Under the pieces are notes generated by a model. It did no database searches and was not told the origin of the DNA. It saw nothing but the letters and a program-made list of their open reading frames with translations. The translations under genes and the position numbers were made by a program. From Terrabacter sp. Root85 (GTDB lineage: Bacteria > Actinomycetota > Actinomycetes > Actinomycetales > Dermatophilaceae): 64,000 bases of DNA. The stretch is from positions 62,001-126,000 of the forward strand of contig NZ_LMIW01000009.1 in assembly GCF_001429185.1 (NCBI RefSeq), read 5' to 3'. Positions 17,049 through 25,592 of this stretch are shown piece after piece; within the stretch, counting starts at the first letter, position 1, and every line of letters begins with the position of its first letter.

Positions 17049-18282
17049 GCACCGCGCGGGCCTCCGGGGAGACCGTAACGCCGGTGCCGATCCGATCGCG
17101 GCCGGGCAGCGCGGTCAGGGCGAGCGCCAGGGCGACCGCGGCGAGCACGACCACGGCGCCCACGACGGCGCGCCAGCCGGGTCCCGACCACGCGTAGCCG
17201 AGCAGCCAGCCGACGAGGGCGGACCCGCTGTAGTAGGCGACGTTGTAGAGCGCGGTCGCCTGGGCGCGCCCGGTCGTCGCCCGGGCGCCGACCCAGGCGG
17301 AGGCCGTCGCGTGGGCGGCGAAGAAGCCGGCCGTGAGGACGAGGAGGCCGACGACGACGACGGGCAGCGCGCCCGACAGCGTGAGCAGGGCGCCGACGGC
17401 CATGGTCACGGTGCCCGAGGCGAGCACGCGCCGCCGCCCGAGACGCGGCACCCAGCGGCCGGTGAGGCGCGAGCTGACGGTCCCGGCGGCATAGGCGGCG
17501 AAGATCAGCGACCCGACCGTCGCGGGCAGCGCGAACTCCGGGCCCTCGAGCCGGAAGGCGAGGTAGTTGTAGACCGCGACGAAGCCGCCCATGAGGAGGG
17601 CCCCCTGGCCGTAGAGCGCCAGCAGCGCCGGGTCCCGCAGGCTCGTGCGTATGCCGTCCACGACGGTCCGCGCGGTGGCTGCGGTCGTCGGTCGGTAGCC
17701 ACGCGCCCGCGGCATGAGCCGCAGGAAGACGACCGACGCGACGGCACACACGGCGGCCACCGTGAGCAGGGCCGGGCGCCAGCCGACGACGCCCGCGAGC
17801 GGTCCGGCGATGAGCCGCCCGGCTGCACCACCGATCGTCGTGCCGGAGATGTAGGCAGCCGCAGCCGCTGCCGTGTGGCGGGCGTGCACCTCGTCGTGGA
17901 GGTAGGTGACGGCGAGCGCGGGCAGCCCACCGAGGGCCATCCCCTCGACGAGGCGCAGGGCGAGCAGGGCCTCGATCCCGGGCGCGAGCGCGACGGCGAC
18001 GCCGAGCACGGTCGAGGCGACGATGGCCACCTGCATGGCGCGCAGCCGACCGACGCGGTCGGCGATCCACGACCACGGCAGCACCGCGACGGCGACGCCG
18101 AGGGTCGCGAGCGAGACCGACAGGGCCGCATCGGCGGGGCTGACCTCGAGGCCGCGCGCGAGGGTGGGCAGCAGCCCCTGGGGTGAGTAGAGCTGCGCGA
18201 ACGTCGCGATGCCGGCGGCACCGAGCCCGACGAGGATGCGGCGGTACTCGCGGCTCGCGGGGAGGTGTCCGGCCCAGGTCAT
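17005..18282 (-). CDS. MFS transporter (YnfM-like)
   Basis: 425 residues with about twelve transmembrane helices and the MFS loop motif WIADRVGRLRAM between helices 2 and 3. Likely a proton-driven exporter of a small molecule. ATG 18282 was chosen; the frame is open upstream, but those residues (MRRASGMHW...) would overlap the regulatory region and the LysR start. It is divergently transcribed from a LysR-type regulator 71 bases away, the usual layout in which the regulator controls the transporter. Its 3' end overlaps the acyltransferase gene, so the two may share a transcript. Confidence 0.87.
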   Translation of the reverse strand: MTWAGHLPASREYRRILVGLGAAGIATFAQLYSPQGLLPTLARGLEVSPADAALSVSLATLGVAVAVLPWSWIADRVGRLRAMQVAIVASTVLGVAVALAPGIEALLALRLVEGMALGGLPALAVTYLHDEVHARHTAAAAAAYISGTTIGGAAGRLIAGPLAGVVGWRPALLTVAAVCAVASVVFLRLMPRARGYRPTTAATARTVVDGIRTSLRDPALLALYGQGALLMGGFVAVYNYLAFRLEGPEFALPATVGSLIFAAYAAGTVSSRLTGRWVPRLGRRRVLASGTVTMAVGALLTLSGALPVVVVGLLVLTAGFFAAHATASAWVGARATTGRAQATALYNVAYYSGSALVGWLLGYAWSGPGWRAVVGAVVVLAAVALALALTALPGRDRIGTGVTVSPEARAVHAVPHERRSGGGTA

Positions 18283-18353
18283 GCGCTCGACGCTAGGTCG
18301 GTCAGGTCGTGCGCACCAATGCATACCAGAGGCCCGACGCATACGATCAGAGC
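18283..18353. promoter_or_regulatory. Divergent MFS/LysR control region
   Basis: 71 bases between two divergent starts. It holds two GCATAC copies (18321-18326 and 18339-18344) 18 bases apart on the same face pattern, and a nearby ATGCAT palindrome at 18318-18323. LysR regulators typically bind such a shared region and repress their own gene; the repeats are candidate half sites. GCATAC is also the core of an octamer scattered over the whole window, which weakens the case for a specific operator. Confidence 0.4.
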
Positions 18354-19283
18354 ATGAGACCTGCCGATTCCCGGGCCGTCGTGCGGTTGCTGCCCGTCTT
18401 CGTCGTCGTCGCGGAGGTCGGCCAGGTGACGACCGCGGCCGCCGTCCTCGGCATGCCGCAGCCGACCGTCAGTCGGGCCCTGGCCCGCCTCGGGGAGCTG
18501 CTCGGCACCCCCGTCGTCGAGCGGGACGGGCGCGGGATCGCCCTGACCGCGGCCGGCCGGGCGCTGCTGCCCTTCGCGCAGGAGGGGGTGGGTGCGCTCG
18601 AGCGCGGTGTCGACGTCGTGACCGGGTCGAGCGTCGTCGGGCACGGCACGGTCGGTCTGTCGTTCCAGACCCTGCTCGGGGAGGCGGTCGTGCCGGCCCT
18701 GATCCGCCGATTCCGCGACCGCTTCCCGGGCGTGCGGTTCGAGCTGGCCCAGGGCTCACGGCAGAAGGCCCTCGACGACTTCGCGGCCGGCCGCTGCTCC
18801 GTCGCGCTCGTCGCGTCGCCACCGTCACTGCCCGGTGCGTCGACCACGGTGCTCTACGACGAGCCCCTCGTCGTCGCCGTGCACCGGTCGCACCCGGCCG
18901 CCGGAGCGGGCTCGGTCTCCGTCGAGCGTCTGGCCGCCGACGGGGGCGACGAGCTCATCGTCCTCAAGACCGGCTTCGGCCTGCGTGGCCGCGTCGAGGA
19001 GATCTACGCCGACGCCGGGGTGCCGCTGCGCGTGGCCTTCGAGGCCGAGGACGTCCACACCGCAAGGGGACTCGTCGGTGCAGGCCTCGGCGTCGCGATC
19101 CTCCCGGACTTCGCCCCGGAGGGCGACGTGGTGCCCGTCCGGCTCGACCACCCGCAGGCGCAACGGACCATCGGCGCGATGGTGCGCAACCCCGCGCACG
19201 ACCCGACGATCGCCGCCTTCGAGGAGTTCGTGGGCCGGTCGGGGCGGCCGGTGGCGCTCGCCGCGCTCAGCCGGCCATCCTGA
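18354..19283 (+). CDS. LysR-family transcriptional regulator
   Basis: 309 residues. N-terminal winged helix-turn-helix (TTAAAVLGMPQPTVSRALAR, about residues 27-46) followed by a two-lobed periplasmic-binding-like effector domain. The effector ligand is not predictable. It is divergent from the YnfM-like MFS gene and probably controls it and itself. ATG 18354 fits the domain start. Its 3' end overlaps the small convergent membrane-protein gene by 17 bases. Confidence 0.88.
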   Translation: MRPADSRAVVRLLPVFVVVAEVGQVTTAAAVLGMPQPTVSRALARLGELLGTPVVERDGRGIALTAAGRALLPFAQEGVGALERGVDVVTGSSVVGHGTVGLSFQTLLGEAVVPALIRRFRDRFPGVRFELAQGSRQKALDDFAAGRCSVALVASPPSLPGASTTVLYDEPLVVAVHRSHPAAGAGSVSVERLAADGGDELIVLKTGFGLRGRVEEIYADAGVPLRVAFEAEDVHTARGLVGAGLGVAILPDFAPEGDVVPVRLDHPQAQRTIGAMVRNPAHDPTIAAFEEFVGRSGRPVALAALSRPS

Positions 19284-19443
19284 CCACGACGGTGATCAGC
19301 CCGGCGACGAGGAGGGCGGCGGCGGCGATGCCCGCGAAGACGAGCCCGATCCGCTGGTCGCGCCCCGTGCGACCGGGTCCCTCCACGGGCTCCGACCCGA
19401 CCTGGTCGACGAGGTGCTGCGGGCCGTTCGGTCCTGCGTTCAT
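19267..19443 (-). CDS. Small single-TM membrane protein
   Basis: 58 residues. A hydrophilic 30-residue N terminus with acidic and Gly/Pro residues is followed by one transmembrane helix (GLVFAGIAAAALLVAGLI) and a short VVVRMAG tail. No family recognised. ATG 19443 has a GGAG ribosome site 6 bases upstream. The gene overlaps the convergent LysR gene end and lies downstream of the B12-binding-domain gene on the same strand, with about 100 bases between; co-transcription is possible. Confidence 0.6.
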   Translation of the reverse strand: MNAGPNGPQHLVDQVGSEPVEGPGRTGRDQRIGLVFAGIAAAALLVAGLITVVVRMAG

Positions 19444-19545
19444 GGGAGCTCCATCGGTCGGGTCCTGCGGGTCACGGTGCCTGGGCACGGCAAACGAGCC
19501 TAGCGCCGAACAGGTCACGCGCGCGGTGGGCAGGCCGGCCTGTCG

Positions 19546-20214
19546 TCAGACAGCCGTGGACTCGTCGATCTGCGTGGCGGACTCGCCGAGGGCCTCGTGG
19601 AGGGTGCGGGCGCCGCGGACGGGATCGCCGTCGAGGCGGGTCGCGTGGCACAGCTGGGCGACCTCGTCGGTGGCGCCAGCCGCGGCGAGGTGTACCGGCG
19701 TGGACTTGGCGACGCGGCGCAGCGCCGGCGCGTGGGCGGCGAAGGCCGTGGCCCGGCGTGCCGCGACGACGACGACCGCGGGCTGGAGCGTCCGGCAGGT
19801 GAGGGCGAGCTCGGCGGCGGGCGTGTCGGCACCGAGGTAGCAGGTGCGCCAGCCGAGGCGCGAGAGCACGATCGAGGTGGCCATGAGCCCGAACTCGTGC
19901 TGCTCGCCGGGCATGCAGGCGAGCACGGCGAGGGGGCCCTCGGGTCGTTCGTCGGCCCCCATGAGCACCGAGAGCCGCGAGCGCAGGACGTTGCTCGCGA
20001 AGTGCTCCTGCGCCACGCCGATCGACCCGGCCGACCACCGTTCACCGAGCCCGTGGAGGTAGGGGAGCACGACGAGCGAGAGGGCGTCCTCGACGCCGAG
20101 CTCGTCGAAGACCTGGGTGAGGATGCGGTGCCCGCCGGTCTCGTCGAACGCCTCGAGCGTCTGCTCGAGGTGGTCCATCCACTCGCGGGGCGTGGTGCGG
20201 CGCGGCGTCGGCAT
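19546..20214 (-). CDS. Stand-alone CarH-like cobalamin-binding domain protein
   Basis: 222 residues with no DNA-binding domain. A four-helix bundle region carries the W-x9-EH signature (WSAGSIGVAQEH), followed by a Rossmann-like B12-binding domain with GEQHEFGL (HxxG). Trp, Glu-His and His are the residues that contact adenosylcobalamin in the CarH/LitR photoreceptors, and the same set occurs in the CarH protein at 47775. The MerR-type helix-turn-helix that normally precedes this module is absent; only about 20 residues precede the bundle. It should bind B12 and may sense light or B12, acting through protein partners. ATG 20214 starts just before the conserved region. Confidence 0.8.
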   Translation of the reverse strand: MPTPRRTTPREWMDHLEQTLEAFDETGGHRILTQVFDELGVEDALSLVVLPYLHGLGERWSAGSIGVAQEHFASNVLRSRLSVLMGADERPEGPLAVLACMPGEQHEFGLMATSIVLSRLGWRTCYLGADTPAAELALTCRTLQPAVVVVAARRATAFAAHAPALRRVAKSTPVHLAAAGATDEVAQLCHATRLDGDPVRGARTLHEALGESATQIDESTAV

Positions 20215-20367
20215 GGCGGGATCCTCGCGGGTGGGACGGGGACCCGGGACGTCACCCGGGTCCGAACTGACGCGACGTACCCAGTCGGGCCGTTGTCCCC
20301 ACCGGCCGTGACCGAATCGTGGCCCGGGGCGCCGGACCACCCCTGCGAGCAGGCTCGACGGGTGGCG

Positions 20368-20610
20368 CTAGAGGTCGCTCATCATCGAGACGGAGCACGA
20401 CCCGGCCCGTGTGGGCACGTGGTGCGGCGTCGGCGCCGACGGCAGGCGCACGTCGGCGAGCGAGGTCGTGACGACGGGGGCGACCGGAGCCACCGTCCGG
20501 GGTGCGGCGACGGCCGACGATCCGGCCAGGGCCGTGAGGGCGACGAGTGCCGAGCCCGCGACGGCGGTCAGGGCGCTGCGACGGGTCAACCTGCTGCGGC
20601 GCGTGTCCAT
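20368..20610 (-). CDS. Small secreted protein
   Basis: 80 residues. The N terminus (MDTRRSRLTRRSALTAVAG) is a signal peptide with arginine pairs, possibly Tat-type, ending in an Ala-rich cleavage region (SSAVAAP). The mature part of about 40 residues is Pro/Val-rich with a single Cys and no known domain. It lies 62 bases downstream of the secreted beta-propeller-like protein on the same strand, and that gap contains a CGGCATAC octamer at 20658. Function unknown. Confidence 0.55.
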   Translation of the reverse strand: MDTRRSRLTRRSALTAVAGSALVALTALAGSSAVAAPRTVAPVAPVVTTSLADVRLPSAPTPHHVPTRAGSCSVSMMSDL

Positions 20611-20672
20611 CTGTCCAGTGTGCGCCCGTACGGCCGCCGGGTCCATGGGGGACCCGACGGCATACGTCCTCG

Positions 20673-21665
20673 TCATCCGGCCGGGAGGCGGGTGACCCAG
20701 AAGGGTGCCGTGTCGGGTGAGGGGATCCCGAAGCGGGCGTTGACGACCCAGAGCGACCCGAGCGCGGCCGTGGCGGTCGACGGCACGTCGAGTCCGGCGT
20801 CGGTGAGCGTGGCGACCCACCGGCCGCGCAGCTCGCCGGCGTGAGTCCGGAGCCGCACGACGCTGACGTCCTGGGGGCCGCTCCCGCGCACGTTGTAGAG
20901 GGTCCGGCCCACGAGCTCCAGCCCGTCGCCGCTCGTGATCGGGGGTCCACCGGTGACGGCGATCCGGCGGGCGACGCCGGATGCCGGGTCGACCTGCCAG
21001 AGACCGCCCACGCGGCTGTGGTTGAGGACGATCGGTCCGTGTGGGAGGGTGCGGATCCCGTTGGCGTTGAAGGTGTTCGGGGGACTCGTCGGCCAGTCGC
21101 CGATGAGGTTCACGAACTCGGCCGGGGCCCAGGACGGGCGGCCGTGGCGGGTGAGTCGCACGATCGTGAGGCGGTCGACGTTCGAGTCGGTGGCCCACAC
21201 GGCGCGACGGGTGACGACGAGGTCGTTGAGGAAACCCGCCCCGGGGACCACGGTGTCGCCGACGACGGCTCCCGACCGGGCGTCCACGGCCCAGACGTGT
21301 CCGACGGTGCCGAGCGAGCCCACGGCCCAGACGAGCCCTGTGCGGGAGTCGAAGTAGAGGCCGCGCAGCGATCGTCCGGCCTCGGGGGCGAGAAGGGTGC
21401 GGACGGCTCCGGTGCGGAGGTCGCCCGTAACGATGCGGCCGTCGGCGACGGAGCCGACGTAGAAGGTCGGCCCCGGCCCGGACGTGATGCCCTCGGGGCG
21501 GGTCCCGACCGGGAGGTCGATGCGCGACGGGAGGCGGCCGCGGCGAAGGCCCTGCTCGGCGGAGGCGACGGGAGCGGTGAGGGCGGTGACGGCGACGGCA
21601 GCAGCCGAGCCGAGGACGAGGCGACGCGAGGGAGTGCCATGGTGCACGGCGTTGTGGTTGTCCAT
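20673..21665 (-). CDS. Secreted SMP-30/NHL-type beta-propeller protein
   Basis: 330 residues with a Tat-like signal (SRRLVLGSAAAVAVTAL) and a mature domain of repeated short blades, for example LPVGTRPEGITSGPGPTFYV and GTVGHVWAVDARSGA. The pattern is that of SMP-30/gluconolactonase or NHL-like six-bladed propellers. An extracellular ligand-binding or lactonase role is possible, but the metal ligands of true SMP-30 enzymes cannot be assigned with confidence. ATG 21665 directly precedes the signal peptide. The upstream gap of about 170 bases holds two inverted repeats. Confidence 0.7.
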   Translation of the reverse strand: MDNHNAVHHGTPSRRLVLGSAAAVAVTALTAPVASAEQGLRRGRLPSRIDLPVGTRPEGITSGPGPTFYVGSVADGRIVTGDLRTGAVRTLLAPEAGRSLRGLYFDSRTGLVWAVGSLGTVGHVWAVDARSGAVVGDTVVPGAGFLNDLVVTRRAVWATDSNVDRLTIVRLTRHGRPSWAPAEFVNLIGDWPTSPPNTFNANGIRTLPHGPIVLNHSRVGGLWQVDPASGVARRIAVTGGPPITSGDGLELVGRTLYNVRGSGPQDVSVVRLRTHAGELRGRWVATLTDAGLDVPSTATAALGSLWVVNARFGIPSPDTAPFWVTRLPAG

Positions 21666-21722
21666 CCTCCATGGTGAGCGGACGGCCGACCGGAAATCGA
21701 GGGGCGGCCGGTGAACCTTTGA

Positions 21723-21746
21723 CCCGGGTGTGTCGTTGCACCCGGG
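21723..21746. promoter_or_regulatory. Inverted repeat upstream of the propeller gene
   Basis: Perfect 8-base inverted repeat CCCGGGTG (21723-21730) / CACCCGGG (21739-21746) with an 8-base spacer, 58 bases upstream of the start at 21665. It may be an operator for that gene or part of the transcription end of the DUF2853 gene; position does not decide. Confidence 0.4.
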
Positions 21747-21770
21747 CCACCGCCCCGGAAACAGACCGTG

Positions 21771-21795
21771 TGCCGCCTGGCCCGGCCAGGCGGCA
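21771..21795 (-). terminator. Strong hairpin downstream of the DUF2853 gene
   Basis: TGCCGCCTGGC (21771-21781) and GCCAGGCGGCA (21785-21795) pair perfectly over 11 bases with a 3-base loop. It lies 43 bases past the DUF2853 stop in its direction of transcription. There is no U-tract, as is common for terminators in high-GC actinobacteria. The right arm runs directly into a CGGCATAC octamer (21791-21798). Confidence 0.6.
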
Positions 21796-21837
21796 TACGT
21801 TCGTCCGCGTCCGAAGGGACGCGGTCAGCAGCGGAGG

Positions 21838-22159
21838 TCAGCGGAAGAGGTCGAGCTTCCCGTGCTTCTCGGCCAGCAGGTAGTAGACGGTGACGCGGTT
21901 CTTCGTGCGGTCGCCCTTGAGCGTCTGCCCGACCTCAGCCAGGGAGGCGTCGAGATCGGCGTCGGAGTCGGTGAGGCCGAGCTTCTTCTTCATGAATCCG
22001 TCACGCACGCGGTCGGTCTCGCTCTTGTCGCTGAACGACACCAGTGCCGAGTCGCGCTTCTGCAGCGCGATGCCGCAGTGCCGGACGACGGCCCTTGATC
22101 GCGGCGTCGTCGGCGTCGGGGGAGTACTTCTTGACGTCTGCTGCCCAGTCTTCTGCCAT
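21838..22159 (-). pseudogene. DUF2853 family protein, apparent +1 frameshift near 22092
   Basis: ATG 22159, behind a GAGGGG ribosome site, opens a frame reading MAEDWAADVKKYSPDADDAA and then IKG, the family N terminus. The family continuation (VVRHCGIALQKRD and then SALVSFSDK, ending KHGKLDLFR at 21838) is in another frame. The junction reads AAG GGC CGT; removing one G gives AAG GCC GTC (Lys-Ala-Val), in frame to the end, for a protein of about 106 residues, the usual length. The extra base is in the plus-strand ccc at 22092-22094. DUF2853 proteins are small, soluble and helical, of unknown role. Assembly error and true mutation are both possible. Confidence 0.75.
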
Positions 22160-22268
22160 GTGCCGTGCCCCTCTTCGTTGAATGGCGTGAACACCACAGA
22201 CGCTAGACCTGAAACCCCCGTCGGAGAGGGGTCCTCGCTGGGAAGTTCCGGGGAGAACCGTTCGCTTG

Positions 22269-23267
22269 TCAGACGGTGAGCATCGCCCAGGTGCGGGCGC
22301 CCACGACGCCGTCGGCCGCGAGCCCCCGGGACTGCTGGAAGGCCTGCGTCTTCGTCGCGGTCATCGCGCCGAAGACGCCGTCGGCCGTGAGGCTGTAGCC
22401 CCGGTGGGTCAGCAGCTTCTGCGCGGCGACGACGGCCTGGCCGCTCGAGCCGCGCTTGACGGAGACGACGAGCGCCGACCAGGTCTTCGGTCCGACGACA
22501 CCGTCGACCGCGAGGCCCTTGGAGCGCTGGAACGAGATGACGCGGCTCTGGGTCGTCGGTCCGAACGAGCCGTCGACGGTGAGGCTGAACCCGCGCTGGC
22601 GCAGCAGGTGCTGGATGGCCGTGACGCGGAAGCCGCTCGCCCCGCGCTTGACCGTGGTCCAGGCGATCGGGGCGGGCGTCGGGGTGCCGCCACCGCCGCC
22701 GATCCGCTGGGCGAGGGCCGCGAGGCGAGCATCCCCGGGGCGGACGTTGATCTCGAAGTGCATCTCGTCCTTGCGGCCCGAGTAGTCCCCGCCCCAGCGC
22801 ACGACTCCGTTGCAGGAGTTCAGGATCGAGCGGATGTGCGAGCGCTGCGTCGCCGTGAAGGTGCCCGACGTGCCGAGCGGGTGGCGCGGGGCGTTGAGGT
22901 CGATGGCCGTGCCGCTCGAGTGGTTCGACAGGGTGGTGCTCCCCGAGATCGGACGGTAGCTGTGGCCCCAGCACCAGCCCTTGACGAGCGCCTCGACCTC
23001 GCTGTTGAAGCGGCGGGCGACGTAGCCGAGGACGATGTGGACGTCACCACGGCGGACGCCTGCCGGGAAGGTCGCGGCGCCGACGGCCAAGGTGGCGAGC
23101 GGGACGGTCGACGTTGAGCCGGCCGGCCAGCCGTTCTGCGACGTGGCGGCCTGGGCGGCGGTGGCCGTGGCGGCGACGAGTCCGCCGCCGATGAGGAGGC
23201 CGCCCGCGCCGCGGATCAGTGTGCGGCGCCCGACGGCGGGACTGGTGGTTTCGTGGAGCTCACACAT
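22269..23267 (-). CDS. Secreted M15-type peptidase with two peptidoglycan-binding repeats
   Basis: 332 residues. A Tat-like signal (RRTLIRGAGG...) precedes a D-Ala-D-Ala-carboxypeptidase-like domain with zinc-site segments SNHSSGTAIDLN (His, Asp) and DEMHFE (Glu, His). Two PG_binding_1 repeats follow a GGGGGTPTPAP linker; each contains LTVDGSFG- or LTADGVFG-like and VDGVVGPKTW-like motifs. It probably cleaves or remodels the cell-wall peptide outside the cell. ATG 23267 is the best start; the frame is open upstream but without a signal-like sequence. Confidence 0.85.
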   Translation of the reverse strand: MCELHETTSPAVGRRTLIRGAGGLLIGGGLVAATATAAQAATSQNGWPAGSTSTVPLATLAVGAATFPAGVRRGDVHIVLGYVARRFNSEVEALVKGWCWGHSYRPISGSTTLSNHSSGTAIDLNAPRHPLGTSGTFTATQRSHIRSILNSCNGVVRWGGDYSGRKDEMHFEINVRPGDARLAALAQRIGGGGGTPTPAPIAWTTVKRGASGFRVTAIQHLLRQRGFSLTVDGSFGPTTQSRVISFQRSKGLAVDGVVGPKTWSALVVSVKRGSSGQAVVAAQKLLTHRGYSLTADGVFGAMTATKTQAFQQSRGLAADGVVGARTWAMLTV

Positions 23268-23323
23268 GACTACCCCTGAGCGTGTGTCGGTGGCTGGACG
23301 CGGGCGCGTCCGCAGCGCCGACG

Positions 23324-24319
23324 CTAGGGGCGAGCGGCGTTGCGGTACATGGGGAGAACTCCCCGACCAGAGGCCACGAGGGCGTCGCCCAGGGCGGTGC
23401 GCCAGTAGAGCACCTCGCGTCCCGACCGTCGGCGCAGCACGGTGCCCGAGGCGAGCAGCACCTTGAGGTGGTCGCCGACCGAGCCCAGCGGCATACCCGT
23501 GCGGGCGACGAGCGCGCTCGTGCTCGACGGTCCGTCGAGGGCGCGCAGCAGCCGTGCCCGAGCGCTGCCGACGAGGCGCTCGAGCCCGTCGTCTGCCTGG
23601 CCGTCGACCTCGGCGAGGGCTCCGGTCACGGGGTAGTAGATGGCGTAGCGACGGGGGAGGTCCCAGCCGACCCACGTGGCGGTCCCGTGGGCGGGCACGA
23701 AGTAGAGGTCGGCGTCGTCGTCGAGGACGCGCGAGGGCAGGTCGTAGCGGTTGATCCGGAGCTGGCCGTCGCCGAGCCACTCGCGGTCGCGGCCGAGGTC
23801 ACGCAGCACGGCGGCCCAGCCGTGGGTCGCGAGGCGCGCCGTCCGCGACACGATGTCGGCACGCAGGATGCGCTCGCGGCGGCCCCAGTCGCTGGCGAGG
23901 GCGTGCGTCCACACCCACTCGAGCAGCTGGGCCGCCTGCTCGGCCGTGCCCGGTCGGCTGAGGATGCGCGGCAGCGACGCCTCGGGGGTGCTCTCGCGCA
24001 GGTAGGCGCGAATTCGCTTGTCCCCCAAGGTTCGCACGTCATCGACCTCGTCGGCGAAGCTGCGACCCGGACCGTCTGGCGGGAGTGCGAGCCAGTCGGA
24101 GATCCATCCCGTGCGCCAGCTGTGGTCGAGGACGGCACGCCGCACGGGGTGCTCGGCGAGCATCGCCTCGAACGACTCGCGGTGCGCGGCGGCGAAGGCC
24201 CGCCCCGCGGCGTCGCTGGGCCGCACGAGGTCGTTGAGGGCGGCCACCGTCTCGATGCGCGGTGACACCACGAAGCGGCTCCGCGCCAGCAGGTCGGCCG
24301 AGATCCGCCACGTCCCCAT
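23324..24319 (-). CDS. ArsR-type winged-helix regulator with long N-terminal domain
   Basis: 331 residues. The C-terminal 80 residues form a winged helix of the ArsR type (STSALVARTGMPLGSVGDHL, then LKVLLASGTVLRRRSGREVL). The first 240 residues are a conserved actinobacterial domain (DUF5937-like by my reading) with no metal-site cysteines. Likely a small-molecule-responsive repressor. It is divergent from an MFS gene that starts 49 bases away, so it probably regulates that exporter. ATG 24319 gives MGTWRISADLLARSRF, a typical start for this family. Confidence 0.8.
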   Translation of the reverse strand: MGTWRISADLLARSRFVVSPRIETVAALNDLVRPSDAAGRAFAAAHRESFEAMLAEHPVRRAVLDHSWRTGWISDWLALPPDGPGRSFADEVDDVRTLGDKRIRAYLRESTPEASLPRILSRPGTAEQAAQLLEWVWTHALASDWGRRERILRADIVSRTARLATHGWAAVLRDLGRDREWLGDGQLRINRYDLPSRVLDDDADLYFVPAHGTATWVGWDLPRRYAIYYPVTGALAEVDGQADDGLERLVGSARARLLRALDGPSSTSALVARTGMPLGSVGDHLKVLLASGTVLRRRSGREVLYWRTALGDALVASGRGVLPMYRNAARP

Positions 24320-24368
24320 GTTTCGCCTCCGTCCGAAAGATTAGCGGCCCGGGTCGCGACTCGTCAGG

Positions 24369-25586
24369 GTGGAGCGAGTGAAGACCTACCGCCAGCTGTT
24401 CGCCATCCGTGAGTTCCGGGTCCTCTTCCTCGTCCAGTGCATCAACATCGGGTCGTATGCCGTCGCGTCCCTCGCGCTCGGCACCATCACCTTCGCCGCC
24501 ACGGGGTCGCCGGTCCTGACGGCCCTCGCGATGTTCGGCGCGCCGCTCATGCGCATCGTCGGCCAGACCCTCTTCGGCTCCGGCTCCGACCTGGTCCGCC
24601 CGCGCACCGCGCTGCTGCTCGTCTTCACGACGACGATGGTCACCGACCTGCTGCAGGCGATCCCGGGCCTGGCCTGGGGCTGGCGTTTCGCCCTGCTCGC
24701 GGTCGGCCCGCTCATCACCTCGGCGCTCGGCGGCAGCATGATGGCGCTCGTCTCCGACATCCTCCCGCCCGACGGCTTCATCCTCGGCCGGGCGACGATG
24801 AACATCGCGGTCGGCGGCATGCAGATCGTCGGCTACGGCATCGGGGGCCTGCTCCTCATCACCTTCACGACGACCGAGCTCTTCCTCGGTTCGGGTGTCG
24901 CCCTCCTCGTCGCGGTCGTGCTGCTCCGCCTCGGCCTCTCGGACCACCCGCCGCGGCACGCGGCCACCTCCCTCGTGCGCCGCACCCGCGAGGTCAACCG
25001 AGCCCTGCTCGGGTCGCGCGTCATCCGTCCGATCTACCTGACGTTGTGGGTGCCCAACGGGCTCATCGTCGGGTGCGAGGCACTCTTCGTGCCGTTCGCG
25101 GGCGAGCGCGCGGGCTACCTCTTCGCCGTCACCGCCGCCGGCATGCTGCTCGGCGACGTCGTCGTCGGGCGCTTCCTCGCCGTGGCCGTGCGCGACCGGC
25201 TCATCGGCCCGCTGCGGCTCCTGCTCGCGATCCCCTACCTCGCCTTCTTCGCCGTCCCGTCGCTTCCGTATGCCGCCGCGCTGGCCTTCGTCGCGTCCGT
25301 GGGCTACTCGGCGAGCCTGCCCCTGCAGGAGCGGCTGGTGACGCACACCGACGCGCAGGCGCGAGGCCAGGTCTTCGGGCTGCAGGGCACGGGCCTCATG
25401 GTGGGCCAGGCCCTCGGGGCGCTGCTCGGCGGCGTCGTCGCGAGCTCCCTGGGGATGGGGCCGGCCGCGGCCGCGCAGGCGATGGGCGTCATGGCCGTCG
25501 CCTCGGTGGTCGTCTCGGTCGCCCTCACCCCCGGTCTGCGTCGGTCGCGGCCGGCGACCGAGGTCCTCGAGGCCGCCGCGGCCTGA
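24369..25586 (+). CDS. MFS transporter
   Basis: About 405 residues, eleven to twelve predicted transmembrane helices, with a DxxRPR-like loop (GSDLVRPRTALL) after helix 2. Probably a drug or metabolite exporter under the divergent ArsR-type regulator. GTG 24369 and GTG 24378 are both possible starts. The 3' end lies 6 bases from the end of the convergent LuxR-family gene, leaving no room for a separate terminator. Confidence 0.82.
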   Translation: MERVKTYRQLFAIREFRVLFLVQCINIGSYAVASLALGTITFAATGSPVLTALAMFGAPLMRIVGQTLFGSGSDLVRPRTALLLVFTTTMVTDLLQAIPGLAWGWRFALLAVGPLITSALGGSMMALVSDILPPDGFILGRATMNIAVGGMQIVGYGIGGLLLITFTTTELFLGSGVALLVAVVLLRLGLSDHPPRHAATSLVRRTREVNRALLGSRVIRPIYLTLWVPNGLIVGCEALFVPFAGERAGYLFAVTAAGMLLGDVVVGRFLAVAVRDRLIGPLRLLLAIPYLAFFAVPSLPYAAALAFVASVGYSASLPLQERLVTHTDAQARGQVFGLQGTGLMVGQALGALLGGVVASSLGMGPAAAAQAMGVMAVASVVVSVALTPGLRRSRPATEVLEAAAA

Positions 25587-25592
25587 TCGCAC

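Noticed and set aside
21723-21795. Possible small RNA gene with two hairpins between DUF2853 and the propeller gene
   Set aside because: No promoter or conserved RNA motif is visible; a terminator plus an operator explains the hairpins.
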